Shown piece after piece: positions 23,854 to 34,100 of a DNA stretch of 64,000 bases. This DNA comes from Tricholomella constricta (taxonomy: Eukaryota; Basidiomycota; Agaricomycetes; Agaricales; Lyophyllaceae). Positions within the stretch are counted from its first letter, which is position 1. Every line of letters starts with the position of its first letter. The notes under the pieces are model-generated. The model was not told the DNA's origin and searched no databases. It saw only the letters and a program-made list of their open reading frames with translations. The stretch spans positions 620,001 to 684,000 of the forward strand of contig JAACJP010000002.1 of NCBI GenBank assembly GCA_013368375.1. The letters run 5' to 3'. The position numbers and the translations under genes were made by a program.

Positions 23854-24726
23854 TGTTAGGGCGACCTCCGAGCAGAGCTTAGTCGTACTGGCAGAGGGGA
23901 ATCCAATGTTATATTATGTACGATAGAGAGAGCGTAAGTAAACCTACCTGGCAGAGGGGAATCCAATGAGAATAGAGTAAAGGATTCCCTCATGTCAGGA
24001 GGACGACTATATCAAGACTATATACGAGTAAGATACGTGAGGGCCGGCTCTCTGGGGTGTATGGTACGTAAATGATAACGGATGGGCAGCGGCGCGTGTA
24101 TGTACACGTTCCCGACGCTGTCCGATCCTTGTGGCTCAGGGTGCGGGCACGAGGTCGGGCGACCGACGTCGGGATGTCGGGCGACCGACGTCGGGATGTC
24201 GGGCGTCGGGATTGGGCGCGCGCTGGAAGGAGGAGTAACGACAGGAAGGTATAAGTATGTACACCGACGCTTGGGGCAGAGCGTCGGGGTCGGGATCATG
24301 ATCAGTCGGTAGCGATCCCACGGGTCGGGGGTAGGGCTGCACACCGTCCGTCATACGGCCACGGCCGTACACTTCACGGCCGTGGACCGTGTTGCTCAGA
24401 GGATGCACGGTACGGCAACGGTACGGCCGTATACCGTGTTTATTGATTGACGGCCGGCCATCGGTCCCTTGAAGTACAAAAGTCAATGCATCAAAGTGAG
24501 TATTTAGCATGTATATAAACTTACGGTCACATATGAAGCTGAAAAAGCATCGCGTTACAGAGCCGTACAAAAGCCGTATGATGGAAAAGGTCCCGAGATC
24601 CTCGACGGTACGGCACGGTGGCCGTATTACGGTGCCGTACAACCGTGTTTGTACGGCACGGTGTGCAGCCCTACTCGGGGGATGGTCGGTGAGCGTCGGA
24701 GGGCGCGAAAGGGAGTTTCCCTAACA
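23854..24726 (-). repeat. Old solo LTR of the gypsy family, interrupted by a MITE
   Basis: It starts TGTTAGGGC and ends CCCTAACA and aligns throughout with the 504-505 bp LTRs at 25795, 30595 and 36483: the paired CTGGCAnnGGGGAATCC blocks, the CGACTATAT box and the GTCGGG-rich part. It is clearly diverged from them and has a local tandem copy of the CGACGTCGGGATGTCGGG unit near 24157-24201. Flanks GTATC and GTATT match at 4 of 5 positions, so this is a solo LTR, older than the two full elements nearby. A 342-bp MITE sits in its 3' half. Confidence 0.88.
24332..24673. mobile_element. hAT-type MITE, 342 bp, nested in the LTR
   Basis: Perfect 16-bp terminal inverted repeats TAGGGCTGCACACCGT. 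The flanking octamers GTCGGGGG (24324-24331) and CTCGGGGG (24674-24681) match at 7 of 8 positions, fitting the 8-bp target duplication of hAT elements. Subterminal regions hold many copies of CGGCCGTA/TACGGC in both orientations, as expected of hAT transposase binding sites. There is no coding capacity, so a transposase must act in trans. Confidence 0.85.
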
Positions 24727-24917
24727 GTATTGTGTTTGGCAGGAAGTGGCAGATAATTTTTCGCTGAGTGGCAGATAACTTTTGGCATGGCAGGTAACAA
24801 GTTCTTTTTTTCCTCCTCTTCCACCACAAATTTTGTTATTCTGAAAAAATAGTTCTACGTTAAGCTGAGCTGGCCAGGTTAGCGGAGAAGGAGAAAGAGA
24901 AAGATGGTGACGTCAAA

Positions 24918-25794
24918 ATGAGGACCAGGTTGCTCGGCAGCATGCAGCTCCTTGATCCGGTCAAGCGGGTTCCTGCCCAGCGCGACCGGATCACTATTCC
25001 AACGACCTACCTCCTCTGCATCAAAAATAAGCTATGTCCTCCTCTGAATTTCTTTACCAACGAGCGCATTGAAGTGGTCAATTACACTCCCCAGGATGTC
25101 CACTTCAAACTCTTGCGACCCTGGGCCGATGAGGACACGCCCGAGAAAGTCCAACTTCTCGACATGCCCAAGATGATCTCCTTATGGGGATCGGACGATA
25201 TCAGTGGCTGTCTTACCCCCTTTCGCTTCGTCGAAGCTTCGGGGAATTTGCTCGCTGCTCTCGAGCTTCTCTGCGACCCTTCGCCCTCTGTCTCGACTAT
25301 GGTGGGCTCAGCGACTCCTTATTCGGTCGCTTCGGTTCCGGTTCCTTCGAATGCCACGGAATACAGAAAGCACCGCGAATTCTTCTTACAGCTGGACAAC
25401 TTCGAAGTCACATACCCTGACTGGCATCCCTTCGAGCTCAAAGCGCGCCGGGATATACTCAAGGGCGTGCTTTTCGACTGGGACGCTTACGCTTCTGAGG
25501 TCCTGCTTCGTGTTCGACTCGGTGAGCTCGAACGCGAGCGTCGCGCTCTCCTGTCGGGTTCCAAACATACTTCGGAATCTGAGCCTTCGTACCCTAACAA
25601 ATTCTCTCGCCATCCTCGGGCCGAAACCCCCTCTTCTGCTACTCGTCCCCGTCAGCCCTTTCGTCCCGGCGCCGCGCGAGTGCCACAGTGCCTCGTCTGC
25701 GCCAAAGGCCACTCTTATCGGGATCACCCCTACACGGCCACTACCTACGAAGACGGCAAGCCTCTCTTCTCCCGTTTCCGCGATAACGCAGTCT
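24918..25794 (+). pseudogene. Gag-like ORF of the DIRS-type element, first part (split by insertion)
   Basis: The frame runs from the ATG at 24918 to the gypsy insertion and resumes at 37103 after one copy of the AGTCT duplication, ending with TGA at 37288-37290 (354 codons joined). Near the C-terminus are a CLVC...H motif before the insertion and, after it, a Cys/His cluster (CTLYSLNRFC, HLCSLCGG, then HAA and C), as in Gag proteins of Agaricomycete tyrosine-recombinase retroelements. The frame is open upstream of the ATG to 24864 with a Lys/Glu-rich run, so the true N-terminus may be missing. Role: presumably nucleic-acid binding and particle formation; this is inferred from position and the cysteine motifs. 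Confidence 0.75.
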
Positions 25795-26299
25795 TGTTAG
25801 GGCAACCCTTACAGTGGAGCACTATCACACTGGCAAGGGGGAATCCGAAGTTATATTGAAGTACAGTAAACGAAGGTAAGTAAGGCTTACCTGGCAAGGG
25901 AGAATCCGAAGAGAGTAGTGTAAAGGATTCCCAAATGCCAGGGGGCCGACTATATACGAGTGTAGGATGTGAGGGCCGGTCCTCCAGAGTGTACTGTACA
26001 TGTAATAATAACGAATGGTGTGCGGCGCGTGTATGGACACGTTCCCGACGCTGTCCGATCCTCGTGGCTCAGGGTATGGGCACGAGGCGGGGCAGCCGAC
26101 GTCGGGATGTCGGGTGGTCGGGATCGGCGTCGGGCGCGCGCAGGGAGTGAGGGGAAACGACAGGAAGTGAGTAAGTATGTACACCGACACTTGGGTCGGA
26201 GCGTCGGGTCGGGATCGCGATCGGTCGGTCGGGGGCGAGCGCGTGAGTCGGGGAACGATCTGTGAGCGTCGGAGAGCATGAACGAGAGTTCCCCTGACA
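25795..26299 (-). repeat. 3' LTR of gypsy copy 1
   Basis: 505 bp, TGTTAGGGC...CCCCTGACA on the plus strand (element on minus). The polypurine tract AAAAGGGGCGGTGA abuts its inner edge at 26300-26313. Confidence 0.93.
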
Positions 26300-26326
26300 T
26301 CACCGCCCCTTTTGAATCGCAACGGC

Positions 26327-29169
26327 TCAGTGCGGGGTGACGGTGGCGAAGACGGCGGGGGATAGAGTGAAGATGCCACGGATGTGGCGCGCAGCATCAG
26401 GATTGTCGCGGTGGAACTTGCGAACCAGGTCGGGTGCGGCGACGTTCTCCCGGGGCTCCCACAAAGCTTCTTCGTAGCCGTAGCCTTTCCACAAGATTTT
26501 GTACTGAAGTTTCTTGCGGAAGATGCGACTGTCGAGGATTTTGTGGACTTCGTAGTGGGGTTCGTCATCGATGATGTCTGGTGGCGGCGGAGGGTCGGAC
26601 TGTCGACCTTCGATCGAGTCAGCGACGGCAGGGACAAGCTTTATGACGTGGAAGACTGGGTGGATGCGCTTCATGGACTGAGGCAGCAGGAGGCGGCATG
26701 CGAGCGGGCCGACTCGCCTTTGCACGACGAAAGGGCCAAGGTAGCGATGCGATAATTTCTTAGACGGTCGGGTCGTAGAAATGTTGGTCGCGTCCAAGTA
26801 CACCTTGTCGCCCGGCTGGTAGTCGGGTGTCGGGGCGTGTCGCTGATTGTAATACCGCTCCATGTCGTCTTTGGCCTTAGAAAGCGCCGCCTTGGCTTCC
26901 TCCTGTGCTTCCTTCATGCGCTCCACAAACTCGTCAGCCGACTCGTTCTTGGAAGCGCCCCGACGAGGCTCGAAGCCCATGCGCGGATGCCGACCAGTGT
27001 CGAGCAAGAAGGGGGTCTGCTGCGTCGCCGAATGTACATGGTTGTTGTAACTGAATTCGGCGTCGGGCAAAAGGTCCTCCCAGTCGTTCTGGCGTTCGTT
27101 GCAGAAGACCCGCAAGAACTGTTACAGCTCCTGGTTGACGCGCTCAGTCTGTCCGTCGGTCTGAGGGTGGTAGGCCGTCGAGGCTGACAGCTTAATACCC
27201 AGGAGCCGGTACAGTTCGCGCGTGAACTCGGCAACGAACTGTGGACCTCGATCGGAGACGAATGCGTCGGGGAGACCATGCAACTTCCAGACGTGGCGAC
27301 GGTAGAGATTCGCAGCTCCCAAGGCCGAACAGGTCGTGTGCGACGCGATGAAATGCGCGCGTTTTCCGACTGAATCCACGACATTCATGATCGTGTCATG
27401 GCCGTTGGACTCTGGGAGTTCGGTGATGAAGTCGACCGATACGACATTCCATCGGCCTTCGGGAATTGGGAGCGGCTGCAGCTGTCCGACGGGGAGTTGG
27501 CGGCGGGATTTCGTGCGCAAGCACATGTCGCAGGTGCTGGTGTATGAACCAATGAAGCACGACATCTGGGGCCACCAGTAGTTGCGCGACACCAGCTCGA
27601 GCGTCTTCCAGCGACCCGGGTGACCGGCGACCTTGGAGTCATGATGCTGCTCCACAATGCGTCGGCGGAGGTCAGGAACGTTCGGGACATAGATCCGTCC
27701 ACGGAACGTGAGCAGACCACCTTCCTCCCCCCACTCGCCGAAGCGTAGGGAGCGGCCGGCGATCTTGGAAGCCTTGACCAGTTGTGCTGCCTTAGCGACT
27801 GCATCTTCCTGTGCGCCGTCACAATTGCCTTTGCGAATCGCTTTTACCACATCGTCCTCCTCTCCGACCAGTACAAGACCCTCGATCACGCGAATCACGA
27901 AGAACTCGGGCTTGAAGAGCACGATGTCGGCATTGTCGCCGCTTCCATCGCCATGATCAGCGCGTCGTGATAGCGCGTCGGGTTTGCCCATGCTGCGTCC
28001 AGGACGGTGGTGGAGGGCAAAGTCGAAGTTGGCGAGGTAGAGCGACCATCGGGCTTGCCGCCGATTGAGTTTCTTTGCGGTGAGGAAGTACTCAAGGTTC
28101 TTGTGATCGGTCCAGATCTCCACCTTGTGCTTTGCGCCCTCAACGAAGTGTCGCCACTCTTCCAGAGACCGGATGATCGCCAACATCTCCTTGTCATGGA
28201 TCTCGTAGTTCCGCTCGACTGTGTTCAAGCTCTTCGAGTAGAACGCGACAGGGTGCCACTTGCCATCGGACGGCGACTCTTGCGACAGGACCGCGCCCGT
28301 TGCGAAGTCGGACGAGTCGGCTTCGATGCGGTACGGTCGGTCGTCGTCGGGGAACATGAGGACTGGCCCCGACGTGATCGCAGACTTCAGAAGGGCAAAG
28401 GCCGACTGCTCCGACTCTCCCCATCGCCAGGCGACGTCTTTGCCAGTCAAGTCGAACAGGGGTCTGGCGTGGTGTGAGAAGTCCTGAATGAACCGTCGGT
28501 AGAAATTGGTGAAGCCTAGGAACGCTTGCACCTCTTTCTTGTCCTTCGGCGCCGGCCATTCCAACACTCCAGCGACCTTGACCGGATCCATTTCCGCTTG
28601 CCCGTGCGAGATGATCAACCCAAGATACTCGATCTTGGTCTGTTCGAACTCGCATTTCTCGGGCTTTAAGAACAGCTTATGTTCGTGGAGTCGGTCCAGC
28701 ACGAGTCGCGCGACCCGACGGTGTTCCTCGAGAGTTGTGTAAATCAAGATGTCGTCGAGGTACACGCAAACGACACCCTCCGCGATCAGATCGCGGAAGA
28801 TGTCATTCATCATGGTCTGGAATGTGGCGGGGCTGTTCGTGAGGCCGAAGAACATGACGAGCGGCTCGAAGAGACCGCGGTTCGTCCGAAACGCTGCCTT
28901 CCACTCGTCGCCTTCCTTGATCCGAACATTATTGTACCCCCATCGGATGTCCAGCTTGGTGAAGTACTGCGCGCCGCAGAGGTTGTTCACCAGTTCGCTA
29001 ATGAGGGGCAGCAGGTACCGATTCTTCACCGTGAGCGCGTTGAGCGTCCGATAGTCCTGCACCAGTCGGAGCGACCCGTCCTTCTTCTTGATGAAGAACA
29101 CCGGCGACGCCATAGGCGACTTCGACGGTCGGATCCGACCCGACTCGAGGTTCTCCTTGAGGAACACAT
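26327..29169 (-). pseudogene. Pol remnant of gypsy copy 1 (RT, RNase H, integrase, chromodomain)
   Basis: It begins at a FLKENLESGRIRPSKSP reverse-transcriptase segment next to the foreign LTR at 29170 and continues through YLDDILIY, RNase H (IEADSSDFATGAV), the integrase zinc finger and core (SVDFITELP, FVSDRGPQF) and a chromodomain (YEVHKILDSRIF). Relative to copy 2 it has lost one Lys codon after ILIYT, has a TAA at 27122-27124 (GAA in copy 2) and ends early with a TGA at 26327-26329 where copy 2 has CGA. The protease part is gone. It cannot make a functional Pol. Confidence 0.92.
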
Positions 29170-29349
29170 TGTAAGGGTTGTGACTGGGTGACACTGGAGT
29201 ATATCATGCCGGATACTTATTCCCACGGGCTCTAGTTTTTACCATTGCTTTACTTTCACTACACCTGTGTTGCTCGCTCTTCTCACTATAGAATTGGATC
29301 AAACACACTTGTGACTGAAGCTAGGACCTCAAGACTCAACAATCTTACA
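29170..29349 (-). repeat. Small LTR (180 bp) of another family, with internal fragment
   Basis: TGTAAG...CTTACA ends; nearly identical to the 178-bp copy at 38887-39064 (2-nt ACTG/CACTG length difference plus a few substitutions). On the minus strand it is preceded (29350-29463) by about 114 bp of unrelated sequence ending in a purine run AAACACAAAAAAG, consistent with a polypurine tract, so this looks like a 3' LTR with a piece of internal sequence. There is no matching target duplication: the event fused this fragment to gypsy copy 1 with loss of about 1.8 kb. Confidence 0.75.
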
Positions 29350-29463
29350 CTTTTTTGTGTTTCCCAGCCTCTCTGGGGCTATAGTGGAGAGACCTGCTGG
29401 CACAGCACCCACAGCTTTCTGAGCTGTTCTCTGGACGACTATCCACCTTTCTAGGCTTCTCGT

Positions 29464-30067
29464 CGATGTACTCGTCGATGGTGCGCCCATTCTGGAAGTA
29501 CGCTGTCGACTCGAGGGTGAGCGCAGCATCGGTGACTTCGTCAAACAGGAAGAACTCCTTTTCGAAGTTCGACGCGAAGTCCTTCCAGGTCGGGAATGCG
29601 CGCTTTACCGACCCATACTGAAAGACCCGACCGACGAAGTCGGCGGCGCGACCGTGTTGCATGTATGACAACACCCAGCTGATTCAGGTGTGGTCGTCGG
29701 CAAACTGTCCGACGCTCAGGGAGAAGTAGAGCTGGCACGCGTTCCAGAAGGCGCGGCCGCCCGATCGAGCGCCGTCGTACACGGGAGGGGGCGACAGCCG
29801 AATGTGCGATCCCGATCGCGGAAGGGGAGGGGACGTCGGCAAGGGCTGCGTCGGCGTCGCGGGGGTCGTAGGTGCTGCTGGGGAGGCAGCGGAGGGGTTC
29901 CCCAAAACGATGGTATCTAAAAGAGCGGCGATGCGGTCCATGGTGGCCGAGTTGGTGGTGTTAAATTGGGAGAGAGCCGACATTGCAGTTTCAAGGCTCG
30001 CCAGTCGTTCCTCTGGCGTGAGCGCAGCAGGAGACGGAGGCATGTCGAATTCACCGAAGTCGGACAT
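29464..30067 (-). pseudogene. Gag remnant of gypsy copy 1
   Basis: It starts MSDFGEFDMPPSPAALTPEE as in copy 2 and follows the copy-2 Gag. A TGA at 29684-29686 replaces a CGA codon, and the frame is then lost at 29464, where the foreign LTR fragment begins. The CCHC knuckle part is deleted. Confidence 0.9.
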
Positions 30068-30195
30068 CTCGAGACGGGACTGGGCAACGATCGGAGCGGG
30101 CGCGCGCTGGACGGGTTGCGTGTAGCAGACACGTGTTTTGGCGCGGAGGCTGATTGGTCGGCTTCGTCAGGTCTCAGGTCTTTACACTATTCTGC

Positions 30196-30594
30196 TGTTA
30201 GGGCAACCCTTACAGTGGAGCACTATCACACTGGCAAGGGGGAATCCGAAGTTATATTGAAGTACAGTAAACGAAGGTAAGTAAGGCTTACCTGGCAAGG
30301 GGCAATCCGAAGAGAATAGTGTAAAGGATTCCCAAATGCCAGGGGGCCGACTATATACGAGTGTAGGACGTGAGAGCCGGTCCTCCAGAGTGTACTGTAC
30401 ATGTAATAATAATGAATGGTGTGCGGCGCGTGTATGGACACGTTCCCGACGCTGTCCGATCCTCGTGGCTCAGGGTACGGGCACGAGGGGGGGCAGCCGA
30501 CGTCGGGATGTCGGGTGGTTGGGATCGGCGTCGGGCGCGCGCAGGGAGTGAGGGGAAACAACAGGAAGTGAGTAAGTATGTACACCGACGCTTG
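30196..30594 (-). repeat. 5' LTR of gypsy copy 1, part before the copy-2 insertion
   Basis: First 399 bp on the plus strand, from TGTTAGGGC to the target site GCTTG (30590-30594). The other 106 bp are at 36992-37097. Confidence 0.93.
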
Positions 30595-31098
30595 TGTTAG
30601 GGCAACCCTTACAGTGGAGCGCTATCGCACTGGCAAGGGGGAATCCGAAGTTATATTGATGTACAGTAACGAATGTAAGTAAGGCTTACCTGGCAAGGGG
30701 GAATCCGAAGAGAATAGTGTAAAGGATTCCCAAATGCCAGGGGGCCGACTATATACGAGTGTAGGACGTGAGGGCCGGTCCTCCAGAGTGTACTGTACAT
30801 GTAATAGTAACGAATGGTGTGCGGCGCGTGTATGGACACGTTCCCGACGCTGTCCGATCCTCGTGGCCCAGGGTACGGGCACGAGGCGGGGCAGCCGACG
30901 TCGGGATGTCGGGTGGTCGGGATCGGCGTCGGGCGCGCGCGGGGAGTGAGGGGAAACGACAGGAAGTGAGTAAGTATGTACACCGACGCTTGGGTCGGAG
31001 CGTCGGGTCGGGATCGCGATCGGTCAGTCAGGGGCGAGCGCGTGAGTCGGGGAACGATCTGTGAGCGTCGGAGAGCGTGAACGAGAGTTCCCCTGACA
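30595..31098 (-). repeat. 3' LTR of gypsy copy 2
   Basis: 504 bp, ends TGTTAGGGC and CCCCTGACA. I saw no difference from the LTR at 36483-36986 by eye. Open frames of about 70 residues inside it recur in every LTR copy only because the LTRs are alike. Confidence 0.95.
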
Positions 31099-31112
31099 TC
31101 ACCCCCCCTTTT
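31099..31112 (-). other. Polypurine tract of gypsy copy 2
   Basis: On the minus strand AAAAGGGGGGGTGA directly precedes the 3' LTR (TGTCAGG). It primes plus-strand DNA synthesis in LTR elements; here it also holds the pol stop codon. Confidence 0.85.
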
Positions 31113-34100
31113 GAATCGCAACGGCTCGGTGCGGGGTGACGGTGGCGAAGACGGCGGGGGATAGAGTGAAGATGCCACGGATGTGGCGCGCAGCATCAGG
31201 ATTGTCGCGGTGGAACTTGCGAACCAGGTCGGGTGCGGCGACGTTCTCCCGGGGCTCCCACGAAGCTTCTTCATAGCCGTAGCCTTTCCACAAGATCTTG
31301 TACTGAAGTTTCTTGCGGAAGATGCGACTGTCGAGGATTTTGTGGACTTCGTAGTGGGGTTCGTCATCGATGATGTCTGGTGGCGGCGGAGGGTCGGACT
31401 GTCGACCTTCGATTGGGTCAGCGACGGCGGGGACAAGCTTTATGACGTGGAAGACTGGGTGGATGCGTTTCATGGACTGAGGCAGCAGGAGGCGGTATGC
31501 GAGCGGGCCAACTCGCCTTTGCACGACGAAAGGGCCAAGGTAGCGATGCGATAATTTCTTAGACGGTCGGGTCGTAGAAATGTCGGTCGCGTCCAAGTAC
31601 ACCTTGTCACCCGGCTGGTAGTCGGGTGTCGGGGCGTGTCGCTGATTGTAATACCGCTCCATGTCGTCTTTGGCCTTTGAAAGCGCCGCCTTGGCTTCCT
31701 CCTGTGCTTCCTTCATGCGCTCCACGAACTCGTCGGCCGACTCGTTCTTGGAAGCGCCCCGACGAGGCTCGAAGCCCATGCGCGGATGCCGACCAGTGTC
31801 GAGCAAGAAAGGGGTCTGCTGTGTCGCCGAATGTACATGGTTGTTGTAACTGAATTCGGCGTCGGGCAAGAGGTCCTCCCAGTCGTTCTGGCGCTCGTTG
31901 CAGAAGACCCGCAAGAACTGTTCCAGCTCCTGATTGACACGCTCGGTCTGTCCGTCGGTCTGCGGGTGGTACGCCGTCGAAGCCGACAGCTTGATACCCA
32001 GGAGTCGGTACAGTTCGCGCGTGAATTCGGCGACGAACTGTGGACCTCGATCGGAGACAAAGGCATCTGGGAGACCGTGGAGCTTCCAGACGTGGCGACG
32101 GTAGAGGTTCGCGGCTCCCAAGGCCGAACAGGTCGTGTGCGATGCGATGAAATGCGCGCGCTTTCCGACCGAATCTACGACGTTCATGATCGCGTCGTGG
32201 CCATTGGACTCGGGGAGTTCGGTGATGAAGTCCACCGATACGACATTCCATCGGCCTTCGGGAATTGGGAGCGGCTGCAGCTGTCCGACGGGGAGTTGGC
32301 GGCGGGGTTTTGTGCGCAAGCACATGTCGCAGGTGCTGGTGTATGAACCGATGAAGCGTGACATCTGGGGCCACCAGTAGTTGCGCGACACCAGCTCGAG
32401 CGTCTTCCAGCGACCCGGGTGACCGGCGACCTTGGAGTCATGATGCTGCTCCACAATGCGTCGGCGGAGGTCAGGAACGTTCGGGACATAGATCCGTCCA
32501 CGGAACGTGAGCAGACCACCTTCCTCCCCCCACTCGCCAAAGCGTAGGGAGCGACCGGCAGTCTTGGATGCCTTGACCAGTTGTGCCGCTTTCGCGACCG
32601 CGTCCTCCTGTGCACTGTCGCGATTGCCCTTGCGGATCGCTTTCAGCACATCGTCTTCTTCTCCGACCAGTGCCAGACCCTCGGTCGCGCGAATCGCGAA
32701 GAACTCGGGTTTGAGGAGCACAATGTCGGCATTGTCGCCACTTCCGTCGCCGTGATCAGCGCGACGCGACAGGGCGTCGGGTTTGCCCATGCTGCGTCCC
32801 GGACGGTGGTGGAGGGTAAAGTCGAAGTTGGCAAGGTAGAGCGACCAGCGGGCTTGCCGCCGATTGAGTTTCTTCGCGGTGAGGAAGTACTCAAGGTTCT
32901 TGTGGTCGGTCAAGATCTCCACCTTGTGCTTTGCGCCTTCCACAAAATGTCGCCACTCCTCCAGAGACCGGATGATCGCCAGCATCTCCTTGTCGTGGAT
33001 CTCGTAGTTCCGCTCGACTGCGTTCAAGCTCTTCGAGTAGAACGCGACCGGGTGCCACTTGCCATCGGACGGCGACTCTTGCGACAGGACCGCGCCCGTC
33101 GCGAAGTCGGACGAGTCAGCTTCGATGCGGTACGGTCGGTCGTCGTCGGGGAATGCAAGCACCGGTCGCGACGTGATCGCAGACTTCAGGAGGTCAAAGG
33201 CCGACTGCTCCGACGCTTCCCAGCGCCAGGCAACGTCCTTGCCCGTCAAATCAAACAGGGGTCGGGCGTGGTGCGAGAAATCCTGGATGAACCGTCGGTA
33301 GAAATTGGTGAAGCCCAAGAACGCTTGCACCTCTTTCTTGTTCCTCGGCGCCGGCCACTCCGACACTCCAGCGACCTTGACCGGATCCATTTCCGCTTGC
33401 CCGTGCGAGATGATCAGCCCAAGATACTCGACCTTGGTCTGTTCAAACTCGCATTTCTCGGGTTTTAGGAACAACTTATGTTCGCGGAGTCGGTCCAGCA
33501 CGAGTCGCGCGACCCGACGGTGTTCCTCGAGAGTCTTGGTGTAAATCAAGATATCGTCGAGGTACACGCAAACAACACCCTCGGCGATCAGATCGCGGAA
33601 GATGTCATTCATCATGGTCTGGAATGTGGCGGGGCTGTTCGTGAGGCCGAAGAACATGATGAGCGGCTCGAAGAGACCGCGGTTCGTCCGAAACGCTGCC
33701 TTCCACTCGTCGCCTTCCTTGATCCGAACATTGTTGTACCCCCATCGGACGTCCAGCTTGGTGAAGTACCGCGCGCCGCGGAGGTTGTTCACCAGTTCGC
33801 TAATGAGCGGCAGTGGGTACCGGTTCTTCACCGTCAGCGCGTTGAGCGTCCGATAGTCCTGCACCAGCCGGAGCGCACCATCCTTCTTCTTGATGAAGAA
33901 CACTGGCGAAGCCATGGGCGACTTCGACGGACGGATCCGACCCGACTCGAGGTTCTCCTTGAGGAACGCATCGAGCTCGACTTGCTCCGCTGGCGACAGT
34001 GGGTAGACTTTGGTGCCGGACGGCGAAGCGCCTGGCTCCAACTCAATCGCGTGATCCCACTGTTTGCGATCGGGGAGTTCGTCGAACGCGACCTTGGAGA

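Noticed and set aside
24157..24201. Short tandem repeats considered as a CRISPR-like array
   Set aside because: Only two imperfect units without spacers, inside a eukaryotic LTR.
30734..30949. 71-codon open frame conserved in four LTR copies (also at 25935, 30336 and 36622)
   Set aside because: It is conserved only because the LTRs are copies; codon use is not protein-like and the frame lies antisense to the element transcript.
32581..33468. 295-codon plus-strand open frame across gypsy pol
   Set aside because: Antisense shadow of the reverse-transcriptase/RNase H coding region; GC-rich codons leave the opposite frame open.
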